From Lacinutrix algicola (lineage in GTDB: Bacteria; Bacteroidota; Bacteroidia; Flavobacteriales; Flavobacteriaceae), in assembly GCF_001418085.1 (NCBI RefSeq), contig NZ_LIQH01000028.1, positions 1-64,000 on the forward strand: DNA of 64,000 nucleotides, given 5' to 3'. Shown here piece by piece: positions 30,145 to 39,939 of the stretch. The position numbers were made by a program, and so were the translations under genes. The notes under the pieces are model-generated. The model was given only the letters and a program-made list of their open reading frames with translations. It ran no database searches and was not told the origin of the DNA. Each line of letters opens with the position of its first letter. Position 1 is the stretch's first letter.

Positions 30145-32364
30145 ATGACGGAAGCAGAAATAGAAAAAGAAAACGCAACAATTGCAAAAGCCTATAAAGA
30201 CTTATTAAAGGTTAGTTATACCTCGTTAACAGATGACGATAAAAAACTAATTCGTAAAGCTTTTGATGTTGCTGTAGATGCACATAAAACGCAACGTAGA
30301 AAAAGTGGTGAAGCTTATATATTTCATCCTATTGCTGTAGCACGTATTGTGGCTTCAGAAATAGGAATGGATGCCACCTCTATTGCTGCTGCTCTGCTTC
30401 ATGATGTTGTAGAAGATAGCGACGATTATACTGTAAAAGATATTGAAAAACTATTTGGTGAAACCGTTGCAAGAATTGTTGATGGTTTAACTAAAATTTC
30501 ATCTTTAAGTAAGGAGAAAGACATGGACGTGTCTCTTCAAGCAGAGAATTTTAGAAAAATGCTGCTAACGCTTAATGATGATGTACGTGTGATTATTATT
30601 AAAATTGCCGACAGACTCCACAACATGCAAACCATGGATTCCATGCGTCCTGATAAGCAAGAGAAAATTGCAAGCGAAACGCTATATATTTATGCGCCTT
30701 TAGCACATAGAATTGGACTTTATAACATTAAAACGGAACTTGAAGATTTAAGTTTAAAGTATACAGAGCCAGAAATCTATAACGATATTCTACATAAAAC
30801 AAAAGAAAGTAAGCAAGAACAAGATGCGTATATTCAAGAGTTTAATAGTGTTATAAAAACATCTTTAGATAAAGAAAGTTTAAATTATGAAATAAAAGGA
30901 CGTCCAAAATCTATTTTTTCTATTAAAAGAAAAATGGAAAAACAAGGCGTTTCCTATGATGAAGTATACGATAAATTTGCTGTTAGAATTATTTATAAAT
31001 CCGATAAGGAAAACGAAAAATTTCTAGCTTGGAAAATATACTCAGTCGTTACAGACCACTTTAGACCAAATCCAACACGATTACGAGATTGGATTTCTTC
31101 TCCAAAATCTACAGGTTACGAAGCTTTACACATTACTGTAATGGGACCAAAAGGACGTTGGGTAGAAGTACAAATTAGAAGTGAGCGCATGAACGAAATT
31201 GCCGAAAAAGGTTATGCTGCACACTACAAATACAAAAATAACGACGATAAAGAAGATAATTTAGATATGTGGATTAATAGGCTTCAAGAAGCACTAGAAA
31301 ACCACTCTACAAATGCTGTTGATTTTGTAGAACAATTTAAACTTAACCTCTACTCTAAAGAAATATTTGTTTTTACACCTAAAGGAGATTTAAAATCGTT
31401 ACCAAAAGGTGCAACGCCTTTAGATTTTGCATTTAGTATTCATACAGAAATAGGTATGAAAACACGTGGTGCGAAAGTTAACGGTAAACTAGTACCATTA
31501 AGTCATGAACTTAATAGCGGAGATCAAGTCGATATTTTAACAAGTGAAAATATTAAACCAAACTCTAACTGGTTAGATTACGCTACAACCTCTCGTGCAA
31601 GAGGTAAAATAAAATCGCTACTACGTGAAGACGAAAAACTAATTGCCGAAGATGGTAAAGAGATTTTACGCAGAAAATTAAAGCAGCTTAAAATAACACT
31701 TGATGAGAAATCGGTTAACGAAATGGTTAGCCACTTTAAACTTAAAACTAGTTTAGATTTATTTTACCGTGTTGGAATTGGTACCATAAGTAATCCAATG
31801 CTTAAAGACTACGCGGCATCGAGAAGTAATGCTTTGGTAAGTTTTATTAAGAATAAAATAAATCGGAAAAATTCGATTTCAAAAGAAGAACTCGAAAAAG
31901 ACGAAATTACAAGCAGTTACGATATGCTTGTTTTTGGTAAAGAAGAAGAAACCTTGGATTATAAATTAGCAACCTGTTGCAATCCTATTCCTGGTGATCC
32001 TGTTTTTGGATTCCTTACTATTAACGATGGTATAAAAGTGCATAAAAAAAACTGTCCAAATGCACTAAGCATGCAGTCTAATTACGCCTACAGAATAATG
32101 CTTGCTAAGTGGATTGACTCTTCTAAACAAGAATACTATGCAAATATTAACCTTTCTGGTATCGATAATTTAGGTTTGGTAAACGATATTACTAAGATTA
32201 TATCAGAAAACATGCATGTAAACATGACGAGTATTAGCTTTCAAAGTAATCATGGTGTCTTTTCTGGTAAAATTAATGTGAGTGTTAAAAACAAAGCCTT
32301 GCTTAAAAAATTAATGGATAATCTTAAAAAAATTAACGGTATCGAGAAGGTTTCGAGAGCATAA
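30145..32364 (+). CDS. Bifunctional (p)ppGpp synthetase/hydrolase
   Basis: RelA/SpoT homologue (Rsh) of 739 residues that makes and degrades the stringent-response alarmone. The HD hydrolase domain has HDVVED at 86-91 with the earlier RRKSGEAYIFHP, so hydrolysis should work. The synthetase domain (about 240-360) has GRPKSIFSI and RLRDWISSPKSTGYEALHI. TGS (about 400-460), helical, zinc-finger-like (CCNPIPGDPV) and C-terminal ACT domains follow. As the only long Rsh seen, it is probably bifunctional. It is followed by fur and purA, an order I associate with Flavobacteriia. Confidence 0.95.
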   Translation: MTEAEIEKENATIAKAYKDLLKVSYTSLTDDDKKLIRKAFDVAVDAHKTQRRKSGEAYIFHPIAVARIVASEIGMDATSIAAALLHDVVEDSDDYTVKDIEKLFGETVARIVDGLTKISSLSKEKDMDVSLQAENFRKMLLTLNDDVRVIIIKIADRLHNMQTMDSMRPDKQEKIASETLYIYAPLAHRIGLYNIKTELEDLSLKYTEPEIYNDILHKTKESKQEQDAYIQEFNSVIKTSLDKESLNYEIKGRPKSIFSIKRKMEKQGVSYDEVYDKFAVRIIYKSDKENEKFLAWKIYSVVTDHFRPNPTRLRDWISSPKSTGYEALHITVMGPKGRWVEVQIRSERMNEIAEKGYAAHYKYKNNDDKEDNLDMWINRLQEALENHSTNAVDFVEQFKLNLYSKEIFVFTPKGDLKSLPKGATPLDFAFSIHTEIGMKTRGAKVNGKLVPLSHELNSGDQVDILTSENIKPNSNWLDYATTSRARGKIKSLLREDEKLIAEDGKEILRRKLKQLKITLDEKSVNEMVSHFKLKTSLDLFYRVGIGTISNPMLKDYAASRSNALVSFIKNKINRKNSISKEELEKDEITSSYDMLVFGKEEETLDYKLATCCNPIPGDPVFGFLTINDGIKVHKKNCPNALSMQSNYAYRIMLAKWIDSSKQEYYANINLSGIDNLGLVNDITKIISENMHVNMTSISFQSNHGVFSGKINVSVKNKALLKKLMDNLKKINGIEKVSRA

Positions 32365-32415
32365 AATCATTCTTGTTAATAACTGCTTGATAACACGTTA
32401 TTCTATCTCTTAAAA

Positions 32416-32449
32416 TTGTAGAATTACCCCAAAAAAATACGTAAATTTG
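32416..32449 (+). promoter_or_regulatory. Promoter of fur
   Basis: TTG (32416-32418), 23-base spacer, TAAATTTG (32442-32449), ATG at 32461. Full match to the Bacteroidota consensus at the upper end of the spacing range. Confidence 0.65.
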
Positions 32450-32460
32450 TCGTTTAAATT

Positions 32461-32919
32461 ATGAGCGCAAATACAGACACAAAAAATCAAGAGATTGTAA
32501 AAAATGTTTTTACAGCTTTTTTAGAAGGTAATGGTCACAGGAAAACGCCTGAACGTTACGCTATACTTCAAGAAATTTATAATAACAAAGAACATTTTGA
32601 TATTGAATCTTTGTATTTAAAAATGAAAAACAAAAAATATCGTGTAAGTCGCGCTACACTTTATAATACCATAGAATTACTTTTAGACTGTGGTTTGGTG
32701 CGTAAACACCAATTTGGAAAAAATCAAGCACATTACGAAAAATCGTATTTCGATAAACAACACGATCATGTTATTTTAACAGATACAGGTGAAGTTATCG
32801 AATTTTGCGATCCTAGAATACAATCCATAAAAAAAACAATCGAAGAGGTTTTTGATATCACAATCACAAACCACTCGCTCTATTTTTATGGTACAAAAAA
32901 TAAAACAGAAGACAACTAA
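32461..32919 (+). CDS. Fur family transcriptional regulator
   Basis: A 152-residue metal-dependent repressor. The winged helix (about 25-85) reads [14 protein letters not shown], then [20 protein letters not shown]. The metal-binding HDH appears as [19 protein letters not shown]. The usual CxxC structural zinc pair after HDH is replaced by ILTDTG, so the second zinc site is absent or built differently. Which metal it senses (iron, zinc, manganese or peroxide) is not decided by sequence. It has its own promoter and lies 15 bases before purA, so metal status may affect purine synthesis through cotranscription. Confidence 0.93.
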   Translation: MSANTDTKNQEIVKNVFTAFLEGNGHRKTPERYAILQEIYNNKEHFDIESLYLKMKNKKYRVSRATLYNTIELLLDCGLVRKHQFGKNQAHYEKSYFDKQHDHVILTDTGEVIEFCDPRIQSIKKTIEEVFDITITNHSLYFYGTKNKTEDN

Positions 32920-32934
32920 AAAAAACTTACTACA

Positions 32935-34209
32935 ATGGCAGTAGATTTACTACTAGGTTTACAATGGGGAGACGAAGGCAAAGGAAAAATTGTTGATGTA
33001 TTAACCAAGAATTACAACATTATCGCACGATTTCAAGGTGGTCCAAATGCAGGACATACACTTAAATTTGATGGTATAAAACATGTACTTAGAACAATTC
33101 CTTCTGGAATTTTTCATAAAGATTCAATGAATATTATCGGAAATGGCGTTGTTGTCGATCCTGTAGTATTTATTAAAGAATTAGAAGGCTTAGATCAATT
33201 TAATATTGATTATAAAGCAAAGCTAATTTTGTCTCGCAAAGCCCATTTAATCTTACCAACACATCGTTTATTAGATGCTGCAAGTGAAGCTTCTAAAGGA
33301 AAAGCAAAAATTGGTTCTACTTTAAAAGGTATTGGACCAACTTATATGGATAAAACCGGCAGAAACGGTATTCGTGTTGGTGATTTAGAGATGCCAGACT
33401 GGAAAGAAAAATACAGAGAATTAGCAAACAAGCACGAAGCTATGATTGCTTTTCACAATGTAGAAATTCAGTACGATTTAGAAGAAATGGAAGTTGAATT
33501 CTTTGAGTCTATAGAACGCTTAAAAGAATTACAATTTATAGATAGTGAAGCCTACTTACACCAATCTTTAAAAGATGGAAAAACCATTTTAGCAGAAGGT
33601 GCTCAAGGTTCACTTTTAGATATTGACTTTGGAACATATCCATTTGTTACATCTTCAAACACAACAGCAGCCGGAGCTTGTACAGGTTTAGGTATTGCAC
33701 CAAACCAAATAAAAGAAGTCTTTGGTATTTTTAAAGCTTACACTACTCGTGTTGGTTCTGGACCTTTTCCAACAGAATTATTTGATGCAGATGGTGAAGA
33801 AATGGCTAGAGTTGGCCAAGAATTTGGAGCGGTAACAGGTAGAGCAAGACGTTGTGGATGGTTAGATTTAGTAGCCTTAAAATACACATGTCGTGTTAAT
33901 GGTGTTACACAATTAATGATGATGAAAAGTGATGTGCTTTCTGGTTTTAAAACCTTAAAAGTAGCCACTGCTTATAAATATAAAGGTGAAACTATTGAGC
34001 ATTTACCGTTTAATATCGAACCAGAAAATGTAGAGCCAGTTTATACTGAATTTAATGGTTGGAGTGAAGACTTAACAGGAATGACTGAGTACTCTCAACT
34101 ACCAAAAGCATTAAACGAATATATAGAGTTTCTTGAAAAAGAATTAGAAATTCCTATTACAATTGTTTCTGTTGGACCAGATAGAAAACAGACCATTTTT
34201 AGAGATTAA
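32935..34209 (+). CDS. purA: Adenylosuccinate synthase
   Basis: GTP-dependent enzyme joining IMP and aspartate, the first committed step from IMP to AMP. The 424 residues match the family length. The P-loop-like GDEGKGK lies at 12-18 with the catalytic Asp13; GPNAGHT carries the second catalytic His near residue 41; then SNTTAAGACTGLG, GAVTGRARRCGWLD and the late base-binding MMKSDVLSG. Nothing is missing. It lies 15 bases behind fur and before an intrinsic terminator. Confidence 0.97.
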   Translation: MAVDLLLGLQWGDEGKGKIVDVLTKNYNIIARFQGGPNAGHTLKFDGIKHVLRTIPSGIFHKDSMNIIGNGVVVDPVVFIKELEGLDQFNIDYKAKLILSRKAHLILPTHRLLDAASEASKGKAKIGSTLKGIGPTYMDKTGRNGIRVGDLEMPDWKEKYRELANKHEAMIAFHNVEIQYDLEEMEVEFFESIERLKELQFIDSEAYLHQSLKDGKTILAEGAQGSLLDIDFGTYPFVTSSNTTAAGACTGLGIAPNQIKEVFGIFKAYTTRVGSGPFPTELFDADGEEMARVGQEFGAVTGRARRCGWLDLVALKYTCRVNGVTQLMMMKSDVLSGFKTLKVATAYKYKGETIEHLPFNIEPENVEPVYTEFNGWSEDLTGMTEYSQLPKALNEYIEFLEKELEIPITIVSVGPDRKQTIFRD

Positions 34210-34231
34210 TTTCAATCTATAAAAGCATTTT

Positions 34232-34267
34232 AAAACCTGTTTAAGTTAATACTTAAACAGGTTTTTT
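34232..34267 (+). terminator. Intrinsic terminator after purA
   Basis: Long stem AAAACCTGTTTAAGT with its complement around TAAT, followed by Ts. Ends the fur-purA transcript. Confidence 0.88.
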
Positions 34268-34313
34268 CATATTAAAATTTTCCTAATAGATAATGCTAAC
34301 TCATATTAATCGT

Positions 34314-34321
34314 TATTTTTG
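34314..34321 (+). promoter_or_regulatory. -7 element TATTTTTG for the OstA-like gene
   Basis: TAnnTTTG match 19 bases before ATG 34341; no -33 TTG seen. Confidence 0.45.
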
Positions 34322-34340
34322 CTGAAACACTAATTACAAG

Positions 34341-36188
34341 ATGTTTAAAAACTTAATAATAGTATTTCTACTTAGCCTATTCTCTTTCAATGGTTTTGCA
34401 CAACAACGCAAAAACATAGAAATTAAAGATTCTGGAGCTTTTGGAGAAATAGACGAAAAAAATTATCCTGGTGCAAGAATTCTAACACGTAGTGATGCTG
34501 GACAAGTGCATGTATATCATGACGGTATAGATATGTATTGCGATCAAGCTGTACTATATGGTAAGGAGAATTTTGTAGAAGCTTACGGAAACGTAAAAAT
34601 GATACAAGGAGATACCATTACTATGGTTGCTAGATATGCTGAATATAGTGGTAAAACACAACTAGCTTATGCTAAGGGAGATGTAGTTTTAACAGAACCA
34701 AGCTCTGTGTTAACTACAGACAAGCTCTTTTTCGATCGTGCTAAACAAGAAGCCTTTTATAACGAAGAAGGAATGGTGGTTAGAGATTCTTCAGGAACAA
34801 TTACAAGTACTGTTGGTCGTTACTATATGTCTCAAAAAAAATACCGCTTTTTAAATACTGTAAAACTGGTAAATCCGGAATACGTATTAACTACAAACCA
34901 ATTAGATTTCTTTTCAGAAACTGGGCATGCCTACATGTATGGGCCATCAAAAATTGTAGGAGAAACAAGTACTGTTTATTGCGAGCGTGGCTTTTACAAC
35001 ACTAATAACGACACCGGTTATTTTACAAAAAACTCAAGAATAGACTACGATAATCGTGTAGTGGTTGGAGATAGTATGTTTTTTGATAGGAATAAAGATT
35101 TTGCATCAGCAACAAACAACATTACAATTACAGATACCATAAATAATAGTATTATTAAAGGTCATTATGCCGAGGTTTACAAATCTAAAGATTCGGCTTT
35201 TGTAACAAAACGTGCATTAGCGATTTCTGTTCAAGACAACGATTCTATTTATATTCATTCTGATACTTTAATGATTACCGGAAAAGAAGACAATAGAATA
35301 ACTAGAGCTTTTAGAAATGCAAAATTGTTTAAGTCTGATATTAGTGGAAAATCAGATTCAATTCATCTTAACCATCAAACTGGTTTAACACAACTAATTA
35401 ATCTATCGCGTTTAGATTCTAAAGATGTATTTGCTGTAAAAAGAAGACCTATTCTTTGGAATTTAACAAACCAAATTACAGGTGATACCATTCATTTAAA
35501 ATCTAATACCGAAACCGAAAAAATCGATTCATTAATTGTTTTCGAAAATGCATTTGTTATTAGTAAAGATACATTAAGCACAGACTATTATAGCCAGATA
35601 AAAGGAAAACGATTGGTTAGCTTGTTTGATGACAATAACCAAATGAAGCAAGTTAACATCTACAAAAATGCAGAATCTGTTTTTATTCTTAGAAATGAAG
35701 AAGATGAATTTATTGGCTTAGACAAAGCACGTTCTGCAAATATTGAAATCTATTTTGAAGCTGGAGATATTTATTATTACAAACGACTAATTGCTCCAGA
35801 AGCGAACACTTACCCTGAAAAAGATATATTAAAAGGTGCATTAAGATTAAAAGATTTCGATTGGCGTGAAGATGAAAGACCATTAAGCGTTGATGATTTA
35901 TTTAAAGACGATCCGCCTTTAGAATTACCAATAATAAAAGGCTTGGCTCCTGCTGTTCCTGATGAAGAATTTTTTGATAAAAATTTATTAAATCGTATTG
36001 ATTTAGCCGATCAAGAAAGCAAACCAAAAGTCCGTTATGGAGATGATCGTGATGATAAACCTTTAAAAGCATCAAGGCAACTTCCTAGCAAACAACTAAA
36101 AAAAGAGGAGATTAAAAAGAACCTTCCAAAGCAAAGCAAGCCAAAAAACATAAAACCTTCGCTTGGAAAAGTATTAGAAAAGGAATAA
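34341..36188 (+). CDS. OstA-like protein (LptA/LptD N-terminal domain family)
   Basis: A 615-residue exported protein with a signal peptide (about 1-20, LIIVFLLSLFSFNGFAQ). Most of it is a repeated beta-jellyroll of the OstA type: short strands such as GKENFVEAYGNVKMIQGDTI, then QLAYAKGDVVLTEPSSVL. These are the folds that form the LPS bridge in LptA and LptD. It lacks an LptD barrel and ends in a basic, Pro-rich tail (about 560-615). A role in LPS transport across the periplasm is likely by family. Its stop codon overlaps the next start (TAATG). Confidence 0.9.
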   Translation: MFKNLIIVFLLSLFSFNGFAQQRKNIEIKDSGAFGEIDEKNYPGARILTRSDAGQVHVYHDGIDMYCDQAVLYGKENFVEAYGNVKMIQGDTITMVARYAEYSGKTQLAYAKGDVVLTEPSSVLTTDKLFFDRAKQEAFYNEEGMVVRDSSGTITSTVGRYYMSQKKYRFLNTVKLVNPEYVLTTNQLDFFSETGHAYMYGPSKIVGETSTVYCERGFYNTNNDTGYFTKNSRIDYDNRVVVGDSMFFDRNKDFASATNNITITDTINNSIIKGHYAEVYKSKDSAFVTKRALAISVQDNDSIYIHSDTLMITGKEDNRITRAFRNAKLFKSDISGKSDSIHLNHQTGLTQLINLSRLDSKDVFAVKRRPILWNLTNQITGDTIHLKSNTETEKIDSLIVFENAFVISKDTLSTDYYSQIKGKRLVSLFDDNNQMKQVNIYKNAESVFILRNEEDEFIGLDKARSANIEIYFEAGDIYYYKRLIAPEANTYPEKDILKGALRLKDFDWREDERPLSVDDLFKDDPPLELPIIKGLAPAVPDEEFFDKNLLNRIDLADQESKPKVRYGDDRDDKPLKASRQLPSKQLKKEEIKKNLPKQSKPKNIKPSLGKVLEKE

Positions 36189-37372
36189 TGAAAGACGATT
36201 TCTTTAAATACCAAGCACAAACGACACCACATCCTTTAGCCATGGAGATTTCTCATGCTAAAGGATCGTATATATATGATACCAACAACAAAGTCTATTT
36301 AGATTTTGTTGCAGGTGTTTCTGCTTGTCCCTTAGGACATTCGCATCCAAGAGTAGTTTCAGCTATAAAAACTCAAATAGACAAATATTTACATGTCATG
36401 GTTTATGGAGAATACATCCAAAAGCCGGCAGTAGACCTTTGCGAGTTATTAGCTAAAAACTTACCTTTTCCTCTAGAAAAAACATATTTAGTAAACTCTG
36501 GAACAGAAGCAATCGAAGGCGCATTAAAACTAGCGAGACGTGCAACTGGCAGAAGTGAAATTATTGCTGCACATAGTGCTTACCATGGTAACACAATGGG
36601 TTCTTTAAGTTTAATGGATTTTGAAGAACGCAAGGCACCTTTTAGACCATTACTTCCAGAAATTAGTCATATTACTTTTAATAACGAAGCGCATTTAAAA
36701 CATATTACAACAAAAACAGCTTGTGTAATTTTAGAAACAATACAAGGTGGTGCTGGATTTATTGAACCTAAAAATGACTATCTACAAAAAGTTAGAGAGC
36801 GCTGTAATGACGTTGGTGCGTTGTTAATATTAGATGAGATTCAGCCAGGAATAGGTAGAACAGGAAAATTATTTGGCTTTGAAAATTACAATTGCATTCC
36901 GGATATTTTAGTTACAGGAAAAGGCTTAGGAGGTGGTTTACCCATTGGAGCATTCACGGCTTCTACCAAATTAATGGAAACTTTACAAGACAATCCTAAA
37001 CTAGGACATATTACTACTTTTGGAGGGAATCCTGTTATAGCTTCGGCTGCTTTAGCAACATTACAAGAAATTACAGAAAGTGACTTAATGTCGCAAACTC
37101 TAGAAAAAGAAAAGTTAATAAGATCCCATTTAAAACATCCTTTAATAAACGAGATTAGAGGAAAAGGATTAATGCTAGCTGCTATATTACCTTCTGCAGA
37201 AATCGTTAACCAATTGATATTAAAATCTCAAGATAACGGCTTAATACTTTTTTGGTTATTATTCGAACCAAAAGCCATTAGAATTACACCACCACTTACC
37301 ATTAGCAACGAAGAGATTATAAAAGGCTGTGGCATTATTGTTGAAGTATTAAATAACATACAAATTAGATAG
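36188..37372 (+). CDS. Class III (aspartate-type family) aminotransferase
   Basis: PLP enzyme of 394 residues in the acetylornithine/ornithine aminotransferase group. VNSGTEAIEGALKLAR (about 102-117) binds the cofactor phosphate, Asp216-Glu217 (LDEIQPGIGRTG) touches the pyridine, and Lys245 (TGKGLGGGLPIGAF) forms the Schiff base. Substrate cannot be settled: no arginine genes are nearby. It overlaps the OstA-like gene by one base (TAATG), so the two are translationally coupled although functionally unrelated. No terminator is evident in the 151 bases after it. Confidence 0.92.
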   Translation: MKDDFFKYQAQTTPHPLAMEISHAKGSYIYDTNNKVYLDFVAGVSACPLGHSHPRVVSAIKTQIDKYLHVMVYGEYIQKPAVDLCELLAKNLPFPLEKTYLVNSGTEAIEGALKLARRATGRSEIIAAHSAYHGNTMGSLSLMDFEERKAPFRPLLPEISHITFNNEAHLKHITTKTACVILETIQGGAGFIEPKNDYLQKVRERCNDVGALLILDEIQPGIGRTGKLFGFENYNCIPDILVTGKGLGGGLPIGAFTASTKLMETLQDNPKLGHITTFGGNPVIASAALATLQEITESDLMSQTLEKEKLIRSHLKHPLINEIRGKGLMLAAILPSAEIVNQLILKSQDNGLILFWLLFEPKAIRITPPLTISNEEIIKGCGIIVEVLNNIQIR

Positions 37373-37523
37373 GCAATAGCAACTTATTAATTATCAATGA
37401 TAAAGCAATAAAAATCACGTTACATCAAATGGTTGTTCATTACTTTGTTAAAAACATTTGTTTGCAACCTATTAAAAATAGCGCTTTGAGCGTTACTTTT
37501 ATTGTATTAAATGCGTTAAATTA

Positions 37524-38921
37524 ATGCCTATGGATTTTAGCCAAGAAGAAGAAAATAATAACGTATCGCTTACCAAATTTGAGTCTATGCTTAAAACAAA
37601 CAATGTGTTGTTTTTTGACTCTAGCGAATTCGAGAATATCATTCATCACTACCTTAATCAAGGTAAAGTAGCGCTTGCAAAAAAAGCAATAAAACTAGGT
37701 TTACAACAGCATCCTAGCTCTGTAAGTTTAAAGCTTTTTAAAGTTGAAATTTTTGTTTTTGAAAATGAGTTAGGTAAAGCTAATTCACTTTTAAACGAGC
37801 TCTATATTCTTGAGCCTTCAAACGAAGAAATTTATATTCAAAAAGCCAATATTTTCTCTAAAGAAAATAAACACGAAGAAGCTATTGATGTTTTAAAACG
37901 CGCGTTAAGCCTTGCTGAAGATACTGCAGATTTATATTCACTTATAGGAATGGAATATTTATTTTTAGACCAATTCGATAAGGCTAGAGATAGTTTTATG
38001 GAGTGTTTAGATTCTAATCCAGAAGATTATGCATCACTTTATAATATTATATATTGCTTCGATTTTTTAGACAAAAACAGCGAAGCTATAGAATATCTAA
38101 ACACTTATTTAGACAAAAATCCATATTGTGAAGTCGCTTGGCATCAACTTGGGCGTCAATATTATGAGCTTAAAGACTACGAAAAAGCATTAAACGCTTA
38201 TGATTTTGCTATTATTTCGGATGATACTTTTGTTGGAGCATATATAGAAAAAGGTAAAGTTTTAGAAAAACTTAACCTATACAATGAAGCTATAGAAAAC
38301 TATAGCATTACACTCTCTTTAGAAGACCCAACATCTTTTGCTTTACTTAGAATTGCAAGTTGTCATGAAAAATTAGGCAACGATGATTTAGCACTGCATT
38401 ACTACTACAAAACAGTACATGAAGACCCACTTTTAGATAAAGGCTGGATTGCAATAACTAAGTTTTGTTGTAAACAAGAAAACTACGAAAAAGCATTACA
38501 TTACATAAATAAAGCTATAAATATTGATGGTGAAAATGTAATTTACTGGAATTATTATGCAAAAATAAATCATAAATTAAATTTTCTAGAAGAAGCAGAA
38601 CGTGGTTATAAACAAGTATTAGAATTAGAGCATTATGAATTAGAATCTTGGCTAATTCGTAGTGATTTATTATCAGAGTTAGGTGAAGTGGAATCAGCTG
38701 CATTAAATTTAATTCAAGCTCAGGACTTTTTCCCAGAGAATGCTGAAATAGAATTTAGATTAGCAGGTTTGTATTTTCAATTATTGGAAACAGAAAAAGC
38801 AACATATCATTTTAGAAATGCTATGCGTTTTGATGCCGAACATATTATTATTCTAGAAGAATTATTTCCAGAAATTTACAAGTCTACAGCTGTAAAAAAC
38901 TTATTAAAAAAGAAACAATAG
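37524..38921 (+). CDS. Tetratricopeptide repeat protein
   Basis: A 465-residue cytosolic protein built almost wholly of TPR helices, about ten repeats from residue 35 to 440. Examples are ALAKKAIKLGLQQHPSSV, KHEEAIDVLKRALSLAEDT and DYEKALNAYDFAIISDD, each with the usual Gly/Ala/Tyr spacing. No signal peptide or membrane segment is seen, so it is a scaffold for protein contacts; the partner is unknown. Two start codons are possible (37524 and 37530); I keep the first. It stands between the aminotransferase gene and the DUF368 pair, and the next gene has its own -7 element. Confidence 0.9.
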   Translation: MPMDFSQEEENNNVSLTKFESMLKTNNVLFFDSSEFENIIHHYLNQGKVALAKKAIKLGLQQHPSSVSLKLFKVEIFVFENELGKANSLLNELYILEPSNEEIYIQKANIFSKENKHEEAIDVLKRALSLAEDTADLYSLIGMEYLFLDQFDKARDSFMECLDSNPEDYASLYNIIYCFDFLDKNSEAIEYLNTYLDKNPYCEVAWHQLGRQYYELKDYEKALNAYDFAIISDDTFVGAYIEKGKVLEKLNLYNEAIENYSITLSLEDPTSFALLRIASCHEKLGNDDLALHYYYKTVHEDPLLDKGWIAITKFCCKQENYEKALHYINKAINIDGENVIYWNYYAKINHKLNFLEEAERGYKQVLELEHYELESWLIRSDLLSELGEVESAALNLIQAQDFFPENAEIEFRLAGLYFQLLETEKATYHFRNAMRFDAEHIIILEELFPEIYKSTAVKNLLKKKQ

Positions 38922-38947
38922 CATTTACAAAAGCCTAAATATTTGCA

Positions 38948-38955
38948 TACCTTTG
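38948..38955 (+). promoter_or_regulatory. -7 element TACCTTTG for the DUF368/aroE operon
   Basis: Exact TAnnTTTG match 21 bases before ATG 38977. Confidence 0.5.
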
Positions 38956-38976
38956 ATTTGACACAAAATTTAAAGC

Positions 38977-39939
38977 ATGCAAAGAAAACTTCAAGACTAT
39001 TTTATAATCGCCTTTAAAGGTATTGCAATGGGAGCAGCAGATGTTGTTCCTGGTGTTTCTGGAGGAACAATCGCTTTTATTTCAGGAATTTACGAAGAGC
39101 TATTAGAAAGTATAGATAATTTAAATTTAAGTTTTTTTAAAGTATGGAAAACTCAAGGTTTTAAAATAGCATGGAATAAAATTAACGGTAATTTTTTACT
39201 CTCTTTGTTTTCAGGAATTGCAATTAGTATTTTCTCTCTAGCAAAAGCAATAAAATGGTTATTATTTAACGAACCTATTTTATTATGGTCTTTTTTCTTT
39301 GGGTTAGTGTTGTCAAGTATATTATTTATTGGAAAACAAATTAAATCATGGAATCTTCCAGTAATCTTATTATTAAGTTTAGCAGCAGTTGGATCTTATT
39401 TTATTACAATTGCAGAACCTTTTGCTTCACCAGATAGTAACCTTTATTTGTTGTTTTGTGGAGCTATCGCTATAATAGCTATGATATTACCAGGCATTTC
39501 AGGTGCTTTTATATTACTTATCTTAGGAGCCTACCAAACAGCTATTAATACAGTAGACGATTTACTTCAAAGTGTAATTACTTTAAATTTTGAGCTATTC
39601 AAAGATGCTTTTATTAAATTTCTAATGCTTTCAGTTGGAGCAGTTATTGGTATTAAAGCGTTTTCGAAAATATTAAATTGGATGTTTAAAAACCATAAAA
39701 ATTTAACTCTGGCTATTTTAACTGGATTTATGATTGGTTCTTTAAATAAAATTTGGCCTTGGAAAAAAGTGCTAGAATTTCGCACAAACTCACATGGAGA
39801 AAAAGTACCTTTTATAGAGCAAAGTATATCACCTTTTAATTTTGAAGGAAACCATCAATTAGGATTATCTATTGTATTAATAATATTAGGTTTTTTAACT
39901 ATTTTTATTTTAGAAAAAATAGGTTCTAAAAAAGGATAA
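38977..39939 (+). CDS. DUF368 membrane protein, copy 1
   Basis: Inner-membrane protein of 320 residues with about eight to nine helices. The two family signatures are VPGVSGGTIAFISGIYEE (about 24-41) and ILPGISGAFILLILGAYQ (about 168-185). These repeated PG-[IVF]-SG loops are the hallmark of DUF368, whose studied members (PopT) help return undecaprenyl phosphate to the cytosolic face of the membrane. Its stop overlaps the next start by one base (TAATG), and a second family member follows. Confidence 0.9.
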   Translation: MQRKLQDYFIIAFKGIAMGAADVVPGVSGGTIAFISGIYEELLESIDNLNLSFFKVWKTQGFKIAWNKINGNFLLSLFSGIAISIFSLAKAIKWLLFNEPILLWSFFFGLVLSSILFIGKQIKSWNLPVILLLSLAAVGSYFITIAEPFASPDSNLYLLFCGAIAIIAMILPGISGAFILLILGAYQTAINTVDDLLQSVITLNFELFKDAFIKFLMLSVGAVIGIKAFSKILNWMFKNHKNLTLAILTGFMIGSLNKIWPWKKVLEFRTNSHGEKVPFIEQSISPFNFEGNHQLGLSIVLIILGFLTIFILEKIGSKKG

